From: Mogibacterium sp.
GTDB lineage: Bacteria; Bacillota; Clostridia; Peptostreptococcales; Anaerovoracaceae
Assembly: GCA_017515425.1 (NCBI GenBank)
Contig: JAFWFU010000025.1
Span: forward strand, 1 to 62,481
Direction of reading: 5' to 3'
DNA length: 62,481 nucleotides
Numbering within the stretch: the first letter of the stretch is position 1; each line of letters opens with the position of its first letter. Shown piece after piece: positions 28,098 to 36,989 of the stretch. The notes below the pieces were generated by a model. It made no database searches, was not told the DNA's origin, and saw nothing but the letters and a program-made list of their open reading frames with translations. The position numbers were made by a program, and so were the translations under genes.

Positions 28098-28979
28098 TTA
28101 TGTCACAAGCGCAAGTTCTTCCATTATTCTCTCGTGCTCCTTGTATGTCTCCGCTATATATATCCTCGTCGTATCTATGCTCGAATGCCCGAGCACGTCC
28201 GCAAGCTTCGCTATATCATGCCTCGCCCTATAGAAACATCTGGCAAAAAGCCTTCGGAGGTTATGCGGAAACACCTTGCAGGCGTCCACACCCGCCTTGA
28301 CCGCCAGCTTCTTCATCAGCGCCCAGATATAGCTCCTGTGAAGCGGACTTCCCCTGCGGTTTATGAATATCGCGCCCTCTTCAATCCCTCGCTTTTTCGC
28401 AAATCTATGCAGCTTGTTTCGCAGCTTGCCGGGTATGAGGATTGTCCGCGTCTTGCCCTTTAAGCTTATTCGCGCCTCTCTCATGCTTACCGCTTCCTTT
28501 GTCAGATATTTCAGCTCCGACACCCTCATTCCCGTTGCACAGAGGCTCTCAAGTATGAGCTCCAGCTCTTCCTCGCCTATCTCCACCGCCTTTTTCAGCA
28601 GCTTCTCATAGTCGCTTCTCTCGAGCATTCTCCTCTCGCTTATATAGCTTCGTCTCTGCTGACGCATATTGTGAATGCGGATTTCCTCTCTGCCTATATA
28701 TTTCAGATATGCTCTTATTGCTGAAAGCTCTCCGTTTACAGTTGATGGACTGAATCCTTTGTCAATGAGATGATTTTTGTAGGCGACAATGCTCTTCGCC
28801 GTGATGACTCTGTTTTCGGAGTCGCCGCCGTCGTCGCTTTCTCCTCCTCCTCCCTCGGCTCTGATATAATCAAAAAGCCCCCTTACTTCATGGAGATACT
28901 TCTCGCATGTCGCAGGGGCTTTTTCCTCTGTTATCAGATATTTCTCAAAGCCTTTTAGTTGTACTTCGTCATTATTCAT
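28098..28979 (-). CDS. Tyrosine recombinase (XerC/D-like, candidate invertase)
   Basis: A 293-residue integrase with an N-terminal SAM-like core-binding domain (residues ~8-100, with an acidic Gly-rich insertion at 41-56) and a catalytic domain. All catalytic residues are seen: R152 (CATGMRVSEL), K176 (KGKTRTILIP), H239 and R242 (FPHNLRR), H265 (LGHSS), Y274 (TTRIYI). It is not the housekeeping XerC/D by context. No phage or transposon genes surround it. Its stop is 4 nt from a 22-bp palindrome, pointing to local site-specific inversion. GGGAGGTGAATCAGT precedes the ATG. Confidence 0.9.
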   Translation of the reverse strand: MNNDEVQLKGFEKYLITEEKAPATCEKYLHEVRGLFDYIRAEGGGGESDDGGDSENRVITAKSIVAYKNHLIDKGFSPSTVNGELSAIRAYLKYIGREEIRIHNMRQQRRSYISERRMLERSDYEKLLKKAVEIGEEELELILESLCATGMRVSELKYLTKEAVSMREARISLKGKTRTILIPGKLRNKLHRFAKKRGIEEGAIFINRRGSPLHRSYIWALMKKLAVKAGVDACKVFPHNLRRLFARCFYRARHDIAKLADVLGHSSIDTTRIYIAETYKEHERIMEELALVT

Positions 28980-29091
28980 ACTGATTCACCTCCCATTCTC
29001 TGTGCTATTATTAGGATAGCACCCCGCCCGTCCTTTTGGGTGTCGAGAGTGTGAAAAATTTATCAGCCGACGCGGAGAGGTGGTAGTTGTG

Positions 29092-31230
29092 TTAAACGCG
29101 CTCCGCCACCACGACGCGGTCGTGTCCGGCTAAGTCCTTGGAAACTTCAATGCTTCTATAAGCGCCGGCGTTTTCCAAGAGCGCCTTTACCGCTTCCGCC
29201 TGGTCGTGTCCAATTTCGAGGGCGAGAATTCCGCCGCTCTTTATATGCGCTCCCGCCTCGTCCGCCAATATCCTATAATAATCGAGTCCGTCCGCTCCGC
29301 CGTCCAAGGCTTTTAGCGGCTCATGCATTCTGACCTCTACAGCGAGCTTGTCGATTTCCGCCGTCGGGATATATGGGGGATTGCAGACTATGACATCATA
29401 GGCTGAATTCTCCGAGACCGCATTAAACATATCTCCCACGAGGAACATACAGCGCCGATTGACCCTGTTCAGCCCGGCATTTCCCATTGCCGTATGCAGC
29501 ACCTCGTCTGACACATCAGTCATTGTAACCTTCGCGTCCTCTATCCTATTTGCTATGGAGACTCCAATGGCGCCGCTGCCCGTGCACAAATCCAACACCT
29601 CGGGCTCTTTATAGCCCCTCTTCTTAATCTCAGCGAGCACCTTCTCCACCAAGATTTCCGTGTCGAGGCGCGGAATGAGGACATTCTTGTTGACTCTGAT
29701 TGGCAGCCCCATGAATTCCTGCAGCCCGACTATGTATTGGAGCGGCATTCCTTCCACCCTGGCGGAAATGCGCTTCTCATACTCGTGGAAATCGTCCTCT
29801 CGCATGAGCTCCTTCGCGCGGGTTATCATCTCAGAGTCCGAAAGCCCCGTCGCGTATGACATGATAATCTTGGCTTCGTTTCTGCCGTTTTCTATCATGC
29901 CGAGCACAGCCTGCCCCCATTTCAGGGCATTCTCAAAGGTCTTAATATCCGCGGTATATCTCCTCGCGAGGGTTCTCCGCTTGGCGTCGTTCGCTTCCTT
30001 TTCGGTTATAATGTCGACTATCCTTTTGCCGCCCCCGTCATCTGCGGAGACAAGGGTATAACCGTCGGAGTCAATATTGTCCAGGAACTTAATCGCCTCG
30101 TTTATCTCCTCTTCGCCTGCGGGTGAGATTGACTCCCCGTCCTTGGCGCTTATTTCAGTATTGTATTGGGTGTTCGCTTTTACATGCTTTTCCCATTCGC
30201 CGGCTTCCTCCTGAGCCTTCTTCTCTTCCTCAATGCTTCTGACGATATTCCCGTCCTTATCCACAAAGCCTTCTATCTCTATGGTCTCAGGGTCAACCAG
30301 CACAGCCTTTAGCGCGAGAAGAGCGACCTCGAGCTGCTCGTCCCTAGGCTCTGCCGTCGTGAGTTTTTGAAGCATTAGCCCCGGAAAACTCAGCGCTCTC
30401 ACAAGGCTTCCGTCCGAGCGACCCGCCCATTTCAATAACTCATAACTAAGGGAGGCTATGACGGGCAAAAGCAGCAGTCTTGAGGTTATTCTCCAGAGGA
30501 GATTGGGCCAGCCGAGGAAACTGAATAAAAGTATGCTTATGATGAGCACGAACATCATAAAGCTCGTACCGCAGCGCGGGTGCAGAGTGTAGTATTTCGC
30601 TGCGTTTTCGACCGTCAGATCCTCATTGTTTTCAAAGCAGTGTATGGATTTATGCTCTGCGCCGTGATATCTGTAAAGCGTTCTAATATCCTTTATTCCG
30701 CGAATCGCCGACACATAGGCTATGAACAGCAACATTCTCAGGACTCCTTCGATTAGATTGAGCGCTATGGCGTTCTCCGTCCATTTTCTCAGGAAGTTTA
30801 CAGCCCATGTCGGAAGTATCACGAAGAATAATACCGATATTACCAATGCCAGCATGAGAGTTATCGTCATCAGTATATTCCAGGCTGCCTTGTCTCCGAA
30901 CTTCTTATTTATCCACTCCTCAAATTTGCCCTCTTCGTATTCATCGGGGGCGTATTTCTCGAGTATTTTCGCGGCTTCCATAATAGAGCCCATTCCTTCG
31001 ACAAGGGCGTTTGCGAAGGTGACAACTCCTCTTATTAGGGGGAGCTGCGAGGCTTTCGACTCCTCTTTTCTCATCTTGGTCTTGAGGTAGAGCTCTCCAC
31101 TCGGCAGACGCATGGCGATAGCCCTTCTGTCCTCGCCGCGCATCATAACGCCTTCCATGATTGCCTGTCCGCCTATCTTGGTGGGGCAGGCTTCCTTTAT
31201 GAATATTTTGCTGTAATCAATCTTTGCCAT
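29092..31230 (-). CDS. prmC: DUF1385 membrane protein fused to release-factor methyltransferase PrmC
   Basis: A 712-residue fusion. The N-terminal ~310 residues are a DUF1385/YqhQ membrane protein (KIGGQAIMEGVMMRG, then HPRCGTSFMMFV, several membrane segments). After a ~110-residue acidic linker, residues ~430-712 are PrmC/HemK, which methylates the GGQ glutamine of release factors. PrmC motifs are LQEFMGLPIRV, DLCTGSGAIGVSIA and the catalytic NPPY. Separate yqhQ and prmC genes are usually neighbours near rho and prfA. The ATG at 31230 is preferred; the longer frame from 31278 starts inside a REP-like repeat. Neither rpmE nor prfA is next to it. Confidence 0.88.
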   Translation of the reverse strand: MAKIDYSKIFIKEACPTKIGGQAIMEGVMMRGEDRRAIAMRLPSGELYLKTKMRKEESKASQLPLIRGVVTFANALVEGMGSIMEAAKILEKYAPDEYEEGKFEEWINKKFGDKAAWNILMTITLMLALVISVLFFVILPTWAVNFLRKWTENAIALNLIEGVLRMLLFIAYVSAIRGIKDIRTLYRYHGAEHKSIHCFENNEDLTVENAAKYYTLHPRCGTSFMMFVLIISILLFSFLGWPNLLWRITSRLLLLPVIASLSYELLKWAGRSDGSLVRALSFPGLMLQKLTTAEPRDEQLEVALLALKAVLVDPETIEIEGFVDKDGNIVRSIEEEKKAQEEAGEWEKHVKANTQYNTEISAKDGESISPAGEEEINEAIKFLDNIDSDGYTLVSADDGGGKRIVDIITEKEANDAKRRTLARRYTADIKTFENALKWGQAVLGMIENGRNEAKIIMSYATGLSDSEMITRAKELMREDDFHEYEKRISARVEGMPLQYIVGLQEFMGLPIRVNKNVLIPRLDTEILVEKVLAEIKKRGYKEPEVLDLCTGSGAIGVSIANRIEDAKVTMTDVSDEVLHTAMGNAGLNRVNRRCMFLVGDMFNAVSENSAYDVIVCNPPYIPTAEIDKLAVEVRMHEPLKALDGGADGLDYYRILADEAGAHIKSGGILALEIGHDQAEAVKALLENAGAYRSIEVSKDLAGHDRVVVAERV

Positions 31231-31253
31231 AACACCGATATTATATTCCTTTT

Positions 31254-31301
31254 TGTCATTCTGAGCGTAGCGCGTCATAGGCGCGCAGAGTCGAAGAATC
31301 T
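31254..31301 (+). repeat. Interspersed REP-like repeat, copy 6
   Basis: TGTCATTCTGAGCGTAGCG to GAGTCGAAGAATCTT, between rho and the DUF1385-PrmC gene. It has the longer central form seen in copy 1. Confidence 0.8.
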
Positions 31302-31310
31302 TAACTCATA

Positions 31311-32684
31311 TTACCGCATTTTCTTTAGCATAAAGTCTATGAAATCCTTATTCGACTTAGTGCTGGAGAGGTTCTCGATAATCTCCTCAGTTACGTCCAT
31401 TACATTCCCCGAGCTCATAGCGCGGCGCAGCATATACATAACCTGATACTCTTCCTGCGTAAGCAATAAGTCCTCGCGGCGCGTGCCGGATTTGTATAGG
31501 TCTATCGCCGGGAAAATCCGGCGCTCCGAGAGCTGCCTGTCAAGGTGGAGCTCCATATTGCCCGTGCCCTTGAATTCCTCATAAATAACGTCGTCCATGC
31601 GCGAACCGGTCTCGACCAGCGCGGTAGCGAGTATGGTTACGCTTCCGCCTTCTTCGAGCTTCCGCGCCGTGCCGAAGAATTTCTTCGGCGGGTGCAGCGC
31701 ACCCGGGTCGAGACCGCCCGAAAGCGTCCTTCCCGACGCCGGCACTTCCATATTATAGGCACGCGCCAGCCTCGTAATCGAGTCAAGGAGTATCATTACA
31801 TCTTTTCCCGTCTCAGCCAACCTCTTGGCGCGCTCGAGCACCATCTGTGCCACCTTAACATGGTGTTTTGTCTCCTCATCAAAAGTGGAATAGATGACCT
31901 CGGAGCGCCTCAAACTCCTCTTCATATCCGTAACCTCTTCCGGTCTCTCGTCCACCAAAAGGACTATAAGCTCTATCTCAGGATATTTCTCTTCCACGGA
32001 AGCCGCTATCTTTTTCAGCAGCACAGTTTTACCCGCCTTGGGCTGAGCCACTATAAGTCCCCTCTGCCCGCAGCCTATAGGTGCCACCAAGTCCATCACC
32101 CTCGTCGACAGATCAATGCTGGAATTCTCCAGCACGATCTTTTCATCTGGGAAAACCGGCGTGAGATTGTCAAAATGCGGACGCCTCTTGGACTCCATCG
32201 GATCCATGCCGTTTACAGCCTTCACATAGAGCAGGGCGCCGAACTTCTCCGTGCCGTTCGGCTTTCTTGATATTCCGAGTATCTTGTCTCCTGTCCTCAG
32301 CCCGAACCTTCTGATTTGGCTGTGAGAAACATAGACGTCCTTGCCGGAAGTCAGGAAATTGTCGAAACGCAAAAATCCGAAGCCGTCATCTGCGATTTCC
32401 AAAATCCCTTCCACCTCAGGTCGTTCCTCTTCCGGCGGCTGCGGTTGGGTTTGCGACTCTTCCTTATCCTCTTCCGGTGACTGCGTATGCGACTCTTCCT
32501 TATCCTCTTCTGGCGGCTGTGCCTGCGCCACTTCTGACTCTTCTGCCGCCTCTGCTGACTCTGCCACCTCCGGCGCTTCTGTCACCACAGCCTCTGTCTC
32601 CGCAGTTTCCTCGGCTTCTTTGACTTCCCGAACGCCCTTCACCTCTTCGATTTTCCCAATTTCTTCTTTCTTTTTTCTTGGCAT
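31311..32684 (-). CDS. rho: Transcription termination factor Rho
   Basis: A 457-residue hexameric RNA helicase. Cold-shock-like RNA-binding domain: [15 protein letters not shown] with [14 protein letters not shown]. ATPase: [28 protein letters not shown], and the Q/R-loop [19 protein letters not shown]. The first ~95 residues are an acidic insertion with an imperfect tandem repeat ([12 protein letters not shown] / [12 protein letters not shown]). Start at 32684 is supported by TAGGAG 7 nt upstream; upstream codons to 32735 are unlikely. Confidence 0.96.
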   Translation of the reverse strand: MPRKKKEEIGKIEEVKGVREVKEAEETAETEAVVTEAPEVAESAEAAEESEVAQAQPPEEDKEESHTQSPEEDKEESQTQPQPPEEERPEVEGILEIADDGFGFLRFDNFLTSGKDVYVSHSQIRRFGLRTGDKILGISRKPNGTEKFGALLYVKAVNGMDPMESKRRPHFDNLTPVFPDEKIVLENSSIDLSTRVMDLVAPIGCGQRGLIVAQPKAGKTVLLKKIAASVEEKYPEIELIVLLVDERPEEVTDMKRSLRRSEVIYSTFDEETKHHVKVAQMVLERAKRLAETGKDVMILLDSITRLARAYNMEVPASGRTLSGGLDPGALHPPKKFFGTARKLEEGGSVTILATALVETGSRMDDVIYEEFKGTGNMELHLDRQLSERRIFPAIDLYKSGTRREDLLLTQEEYQVMYMLRRAMSSGNVMDVTEEIIENLSSTKSNKDFIDFMLKKMR

Positions 32685-32738
32685 TTCTACTCTCCTAGAC
32701 ATATAAAACCAAAATTGCACCTTCAAAGTAAACACTGA

Positions 32739-34793
32739 TTATAGCTCTTCGTTCGCACCGACGGTCGTCAGTATCTCGTCCTCTGATTTGTCCACCTGGC
32801 TGACTTTCAGCTTCCCCACGTCCTCGGGCTTCACTTCCTCGCTCAGAGCGAGCAGCGTGGGCGACAGATAGACCGTCGACAGCTTCTTCCCGTCCAAACT
32901 GATAACAGACCTCTCGGTAAAATTCTTTCCTCTTATATAATAGCGGTCGCCTATCTTGACTATATCCTTTATGGAAATAGTCTTATGCCCCATGCGCATG
33001 TCGCTCGGTTCATAAGGATTTTTCCCGCCGTAAACATGCTTCCTTCCGTAGAGCATATCGTATGCAAGGGCTTCCATATCGTCCAAATAGTCTGTCTTAT
33101 CAGGCGAATTCGTCTGTTGATAGTCAAAGATAATTCCCTCGTGCGCGAGCCCCGCCGCGTTCAGCAAGATTGCCCCGCTCTGATAGGAATGTATATCGCG
33201 ATTTTTCTTGGGAAGCCCTATATTATCCCATATCACATATCGCGTGGTATATAAATCCTTCTGCTTGTAGTTTTCTTCCTTTATATCAAGCGCCGGGATA
33301 TGGTCTCCGTAAATTATCATCACGGTCGGCTCCCCCGATTCCTCAATCCTCTCTATGAGGTCGCCAATGAATGTATCCATTTCATGGCATTCGTTGAGGT
33401 AATATTCGTATTTCCACTTCGTCTCCTCGTCGTCCGCAGTCACCTCAGTATAAGGATTCTTGAAAACCTGCGAAGTCGGATAGGCTCCATGCCCCTCGAC
33501 GGAGATGACATGCAGGAAGTCGCGCTCCTCGCTCTCTTCCATGATTTCCATAATCTCGCCGGCGAGCACCTTGTCCTTGCACCAATTCGTAGGCGTGAAT
33601 GAGACATTGTTCATATATTCAACAGACGTGAATGTGTCGAAGCCGAGATTTTTATAAACTTCATTTCTATTGTAGAAGAGCGCCCTGTGATTGTGAAGCG
33701 CGCTGGTTCTATAGCCGTGCCGCTTGGTGATATATGCCAAGTTCTCCAAGGTATCTTCTCTGAGTTTTCCCTTGTAGGGATATTCTCCCGGTCCGAAGAA
33801 CTTCGCACTTATGCCCGTAAGTACCTCGAATTCCGTATTTGCCGTACCCGCGCCGCAAGCCGGAACCTCGAAAGCCCCTGACGAATATTCCTTATAGAGC
33901 CTGTTGAATACGGGCGTCGGGTCTTTCGAGACCTCGATATTCGCATAGTCCTCCGCGACGGTAAACGACTCCATTTGAAGAATGATTATATTCGGGTGCT
34001 CCGCGCTGTCGGCTTTCGTCTCCAAAATGGTGTCCCTGCCACGCTTCGTCTTGCTCTCGAGAATTTCCCCGATTTCATCTTCGGAATATCCCATTGGCAT
34101 GGTAATCCCGCTGTTTACGGAAGTCGTAATAAAGCAGTAGGCAAGCCCGTAATCCCTGTATGCGTAGTTCAGATTTCCAAAGAAGATACTTATCAGTCCC
34201 GAATTTATACAGCCCCATGTAGCTCCTATGGTGAGCGCCACGCTCAGGACAATGACGCCAAGGCTCCTCTTGTAGCTGATATTCTTCCATTTCTCACTTC
34301 TTATGAAGATGATAAATATTGCTCCAATCAGCAGAAGCGCCGCCGCCCCTATGAGGGCGAGCTCTGCCGGCGAATAATATGTAGTCGCTATCGTAAGCCC
34401 GTCCGCGAAATTCTGCATATCGTAGAGCGTAAAGGGCGTCATTCGCGACATGAGTATCAATCCGTTCACGCTGCCGAGCGCTATCCAAAGGAGCGACATC
34501 ATAAACCAGACAAATCTGCGCCGCTTAAACAGCAGGGCGGCTGTCATTGATGTAAATACGATCAGCGTATTAAACAGAAATACAAGAGGGTTTCTGATCG
34601 CCCAGCCGAAGCCCTCGAGAGGGCTCGTGGTAAATCTGGCAAACCACTCCATATAAAGATTGATAAGCAGTGCGGAGAATGCCATAAGCAGTATGTATTT
34701 TGCCTCGTGGCGCTCTGCGTCAAAATATTTAGCTGCTTTTCTTGTGAATATTTTTCGAAAGATGTTTCCTTTTACGAAGCCTCGCAAGCTCAT
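32739..34793 (-). CDS. LTA synthase-family sulfatase-fold protein
   Basis: A 684-residue membrane enzyme with about five N-terminal membrane helices (residues 30-230) and an extracellular sulfatase-fold domain that transfers glycerolphosphate. Metal/catalytic segments: NIIILQMESF, the presumed nucleophile Thr in ACGAGTANTEFEVLTG, and YGDHIPAL. The C-terminal ~90 residues form an added beta-rich domain. Could make lipoteichoic acid or a related polymer; the exact substrate is not shown. The ATG overlaps the rsmA stop (ATGA). Confidence 0.87.
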   Translation of the reverse strand: MSLRGFVKGNIFRKIFTRKAAKYFDAERHEAKYILLMAFSALLINLYMEWFARFTTSPLEGFGWAIRNPLVFLFNTLIVFTSMTAALLFKRRRFVWFMMSLLWIALGSVNGLILMSRMTPFTLYDMQNFADGLTIATTYYSPAELALIGAAALLLIGAIFIIFIRSEKWKNISYKRSLGVIVLSVALTIGATWGCINSGLISIFFGNLNYAYRDYGLAYCFITTSVNSGITMPMGYSEDEIGEILESKTKRGRDTILETKADSAEHPNIIILQMESFTVAEDYANIEVSKDPTPVFNRLYKEYSSGAFEVPACGAGTANTEFEVLTGISAKFFGPGEYPYKGKLREDTLENLAYITKRHGYRTSALHNHRALFYNRNEVYKNLGFDTFTSVEYMNNVSFTPTNWCKDKVLAGEIMEIMEESEERDFLHVISVEGHGAYPTSQVFKNPYTEVTADDEETKWKYEYYLNECHEMDTFIGDLIERIEESGEPTVMIIYGDHIPALDIKEENYKQKDLYTTRYVIWDNIGLPKKNRDIHSYQSGAILLNAAGLAHEGIIFDYQQTNSPDKTDYLDDMEALAYDMLYGRKHVYGGKNPYEPSDMRMGHKTISIKDIVKIGDRYYIRGKNFTERSVISLDGKKLSTVYLSPTLLALSEEVKPEDVGKLKVSQVDKSEDEILTTVGANEEL

Positions 34794-35725
34794 TCCTCCC
34801 GTAAAATATCTGCGAGTTTAGCGAATTCCGCCAAAGACAAGGTCTCGGCTCTGCGGTTTTCTTCGATACCCGAAGCGAAGAGCGCCTTGGCGACCTTTTC
34901 CTTGTTCGTGCCTTCCATGGCAGATAGAGAATTGAGCAGGGTTTTTCTTCTCTGCGAAAAACCCGTCTTTATACATTTGAACATAAAGTCCGCGTCCTCT
35001 GTCCTGACAGCGGGCTCTTTTCGAATATCCAGCCTCAAAACCTCCGAGTCCACATTCGGAACGGGATAGAAGCATTCGCGAGGCACATCTACCACCTTGC
35101 TGACCTCCGCATAATAGTGAACGGAATAGGTGATTGCCCCCGCAAGCCTTTCCCCGGGCTCGGCTGATATTCTGTCCGCAACTTCCTTTTGCATCATCAC
35201 CGTAATGCTGTCTATGCCCTCAGCCTCTTCGAGCAGCTTCATAATAATGGGGGTGGTGATGTAATAAGGAAGGTTTCCGACGACCCTGACGCTCTCAAGT
35301 TTATATTCGTCTTTGAGTTCGGATATTAAACTGTCTATATCCAGCTTTAAAATATCCTCATGTATGATTTTAACATTGCCTGCGCCGAAAGTCTTTACTC
35401 TGAGCGGCTCTATCAGACTGTCGTCTAGTTCCACAGCGGCGAGAAATCCCGCGCGCTCAGTCAGAGGCAGGGTGAGAGCCCCCGTTCCCGGCCCTATCTC
35501 GATAACGAGCGCGCCCGCGTCTGCTCCGCAGCCGCCGGCTATGGCGTCGATCACCCCCTCATCAATAAGGAAGTTCTGCCCCAGACCCTTCTTCGGTCTG
35601 ACGCCGCCATAGCCGCTGGGCGCCTTCCGGCGCCCGGCGCGCCCCACCTTTTTCCTATCGCGCCCAATATTACCTGCGGCGCTCTTTTTATTCTCCAATT
35701 TCCTTGACTGCTTCCCTGAGCTCAT
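34790..35725 (-). CDS. rsmA: 16S rRNA dimethyladenosine transferase RsmA/KsgA
   Basis: A 311-residue methyltransferase that dimethylates two adjacent adenosines near the 3' end of 16S rRNA. Motifs: KKGLGQNFLID, VIEIGPGTGALT, VVGNLPYYITTPI. The first ~45 residues are a basic Lys/Arg/Gly extension overlapping the end of rnmV by 38 nt; a shorter start at a downstream GTG near residue 27 is possible. The rnmV-rsmA order is conserved in Firmicutes. Confidence 0.95.
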   Translation of the reverse strand: MSSGKQSRKLENKKSAAGNIGRDRKKVGRAGRRKAPSGYGGVRPKKGLGQNFLIDEGVIDAIAGGCGADAGALVIEIGPGTGALTLPLTERAGFLAAVELDDSLIEPLRVKTFGAGNVKIIHEDILKLDIDSLISELKDEYKLESVRVVGNLPYYITTPIIMKLLEEAEGIDSITVMMQKEVADRISAEPGERLAGAITYSVHYYAEVSKVVDVPRECFYPVPNVDSEVLRLDIRKEPAVRTEDADFMFKCIKTGFSQRRKTLLNSLSAMEGTNKEKVAKALFASGIEENRRAETLSLAEFAKLADILREE

Positions 35726-36380
35726 TCCTATCTATTCCAAATCCTCTGAGTTTCTTTATCATGGCAGCGGCATTCCCATATCCAATGCCGAGAGCCTTGC
35801 AAACCTTGGCTCTTCTCTCGGAAGAACCCTCTCTTCCTACCAATCCAAGCTCCGTCAAATCCCCCATATCCGCAAATGCCTTCTCTCCCTTTTTTTCATC
35901 CTGAACGAGCGAAGCGAGTCGAAGGATCTTATCCGCTCGCATTATCGCCTTCTCCAGCGCCTCTGCAATTACCTCCGGCGCGGCATTCTCCACACCTATA
36001 TCCGCGCCCGACCTGGCGTCTCCTCTATCCAAATACGCCTGCACCGCATTAGGGAATTTCTCGCTGAGCTTTCTCCTTATTCTTTCACCCGCATGGTCGG
36101 GATCCAGCAGAAGAATGAGCCCCTTTTCCTCATAAGCCTTTTCCATAATCCGCCAGGTCTCCGCGCTGATTCCAAATCCATGCGTCGGAATTATCAGCGC
36201 GTCGCAGGCTTCGCCGACAGCCCTGACATCATCTCTCCCTTCCACCACTATCGCATAGTCAATTTTTATTTTTTCTTTCTCTTTTTCCCGTGTCTTTTTC
36301 GTTTTCGTTTTTTCTTTCGCTTCTTTATTATTTTCTCTATTTATATTTCTATCTCTATCTCTATCTCTTATTTTACCCAT
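35688..36380 (-). CDS. rnmV: Ribonuclease M5
   Basis: A 230-residue Toprim nuclease that matures 5S rRNA. Toprim motifs: AIVVEGRDDVRAV and LILLLDPDHAGERIR. A ~38-residue Arg/Asp/Lys-rich N-terminus is encoded by a hexamer-like AGATAG repeat. Between the Toprim and C-terminal domains the stretch KILRLASLVQDEKKG is the in-frame translation of a REP-like repeat (35896-35930). TAGGAGTAAGAG precedes the ATG. Overlaps rsmA downstream. Confidence 0.92.
   Translation of the reverse strand: MGKIRDRDRDRNINRENNKEAKEKTKTKKTREKEKEKIKIDYAIVVEGRDDVRAVGEACDALIIPTHGFGISAETWRIMEKAYEEKGLILLLDPDHAGERIRRKLSEKFPNAVQAYLDRGDARSGADIGVENAAPEVIAEALEKAIMRADKILRLASLVQDEKKGEKAFADMGDLTELGLVGREGSSERRAKVCKALGIGYGNAAAMIKKLRGFGIDRNELREAVKEIGE
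35896..35930 (+). repeat. REP-like repeat, copy 7, inside the rnmV coding region
   Basis: TTCATCCTGAACGAGCGAAG to GTCGAAGGATCTT, matching intergenic copy 5 with about two differences. It preserves the rnmV reading frame. Confidence 0.85.
36343..36370. repeat. Hexanucleotide tandem repeat at the start of rnmV
   Basis: Four to five TATCTC-type units on the plus strand encode the alternating Arg-Asp residues after the start of RNase M5. Unit changes would not shift the frame. Confidence 0.7.
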
Positions 36381-36389
36381 CTCTTACTC

Positions 36390-36938
36390 CTACTCTCCCT
36401 CGTCGTCCTCGAAGGTAAAGAGGAGCTCTCCCGGATTCAGCAGTCTGAGCTGTCTCCTCGCCTGGTCCTGCACATACTCCCTCTGTCCTGACTTCTCGAC
36501 CTCTCGTTTTAATATATCTCTTTCCTCTTCCAATTCCTGTTGTCTCTTTTTAAGCTCCCTGTTTTCCCTTTTCAGTCTTATAATATCCCTTCCGCACATT
36601 GTCGCAAGCCCGGCAAAGAGCGAAATGATAATGATAACAAGTAAAATCTTTCTTCGGATTTTCCTTCGGGCTATCTTCGCCTTGCGGCGCTTTACCCTTC
36701 GTTCAAAATCCTCTTCGCTTTCAAGGACATCATTAGAAGCTTCTTCCCTGACAAAATAATCCCCAAGGGCTTCCTCATTCTCAAAGCCCTCTGCTCCGTA
36801 GTCATCACTTCCGAGCCCAACGCCACTTGAATCCGAGCCCTCGAAATCCTCTTCGCCATAATCATTCCCAGGCTCTTCCTCGGGCTCTCCCATTCCCTCA
36901 TATTTATCTGTATATATTTCTCTATTGTCTTTTTCCAT
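36390..36938 (-). CDS. FtsB/DivIC-like septum formation protein
   Basis: A 182-residue bitopic protein. Residues ~1-85 are acidic and cytoplasmic. A basic patch (RRVKRRKAKIARRKIRRK) precedes one membrane helix (LLVIIIISLFAGL). The outer coiled coil (LKRENRELKKRQQELEEE) and C-terminal YVQDQARRQLRLLNPGE are typical of DivIC/FtsB. The acidic N-terminus is longer than usual. The ATG at 36938 is chosen although its ribosome-binding site is weak. It is 9 nt before rnmV. Confidence 0.85.
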   Translation of the reverse strand: MEKDNREIYTDKYEGMGEPEEEPGNDYGEEDFEGSDSSGVGLGSDDYGAEGFENEEALGDYFVREEASNDVLESEEDFERRVKRRKAKIARRKIRRKILLVIIIISLFAGLATMCGRDIIRLKRENRELKKRQQELEEERDILKREVEKSGQREYVQDQARRQLRLLNPGELLFTFEDDEGE

Positions 36939-36989
36939 TTTCTGCCGCAGCAAAACTCAGTCTGTCACTCTCTTCCTTTTATAATCCGA

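Noticed and set aside
27925-28233. 102-codon plus-strand ORF inside the candidate invertible segment
   Set aside because: Runs through a palindrome and antisense into the recombinase gene; no start site or similarity.
29020-29060. CACCC/GGGTG hairpin upstream of the recombinase gene as a terminator
   Set aside because: Short stem and no T-run on either strand; may only end by Rho.
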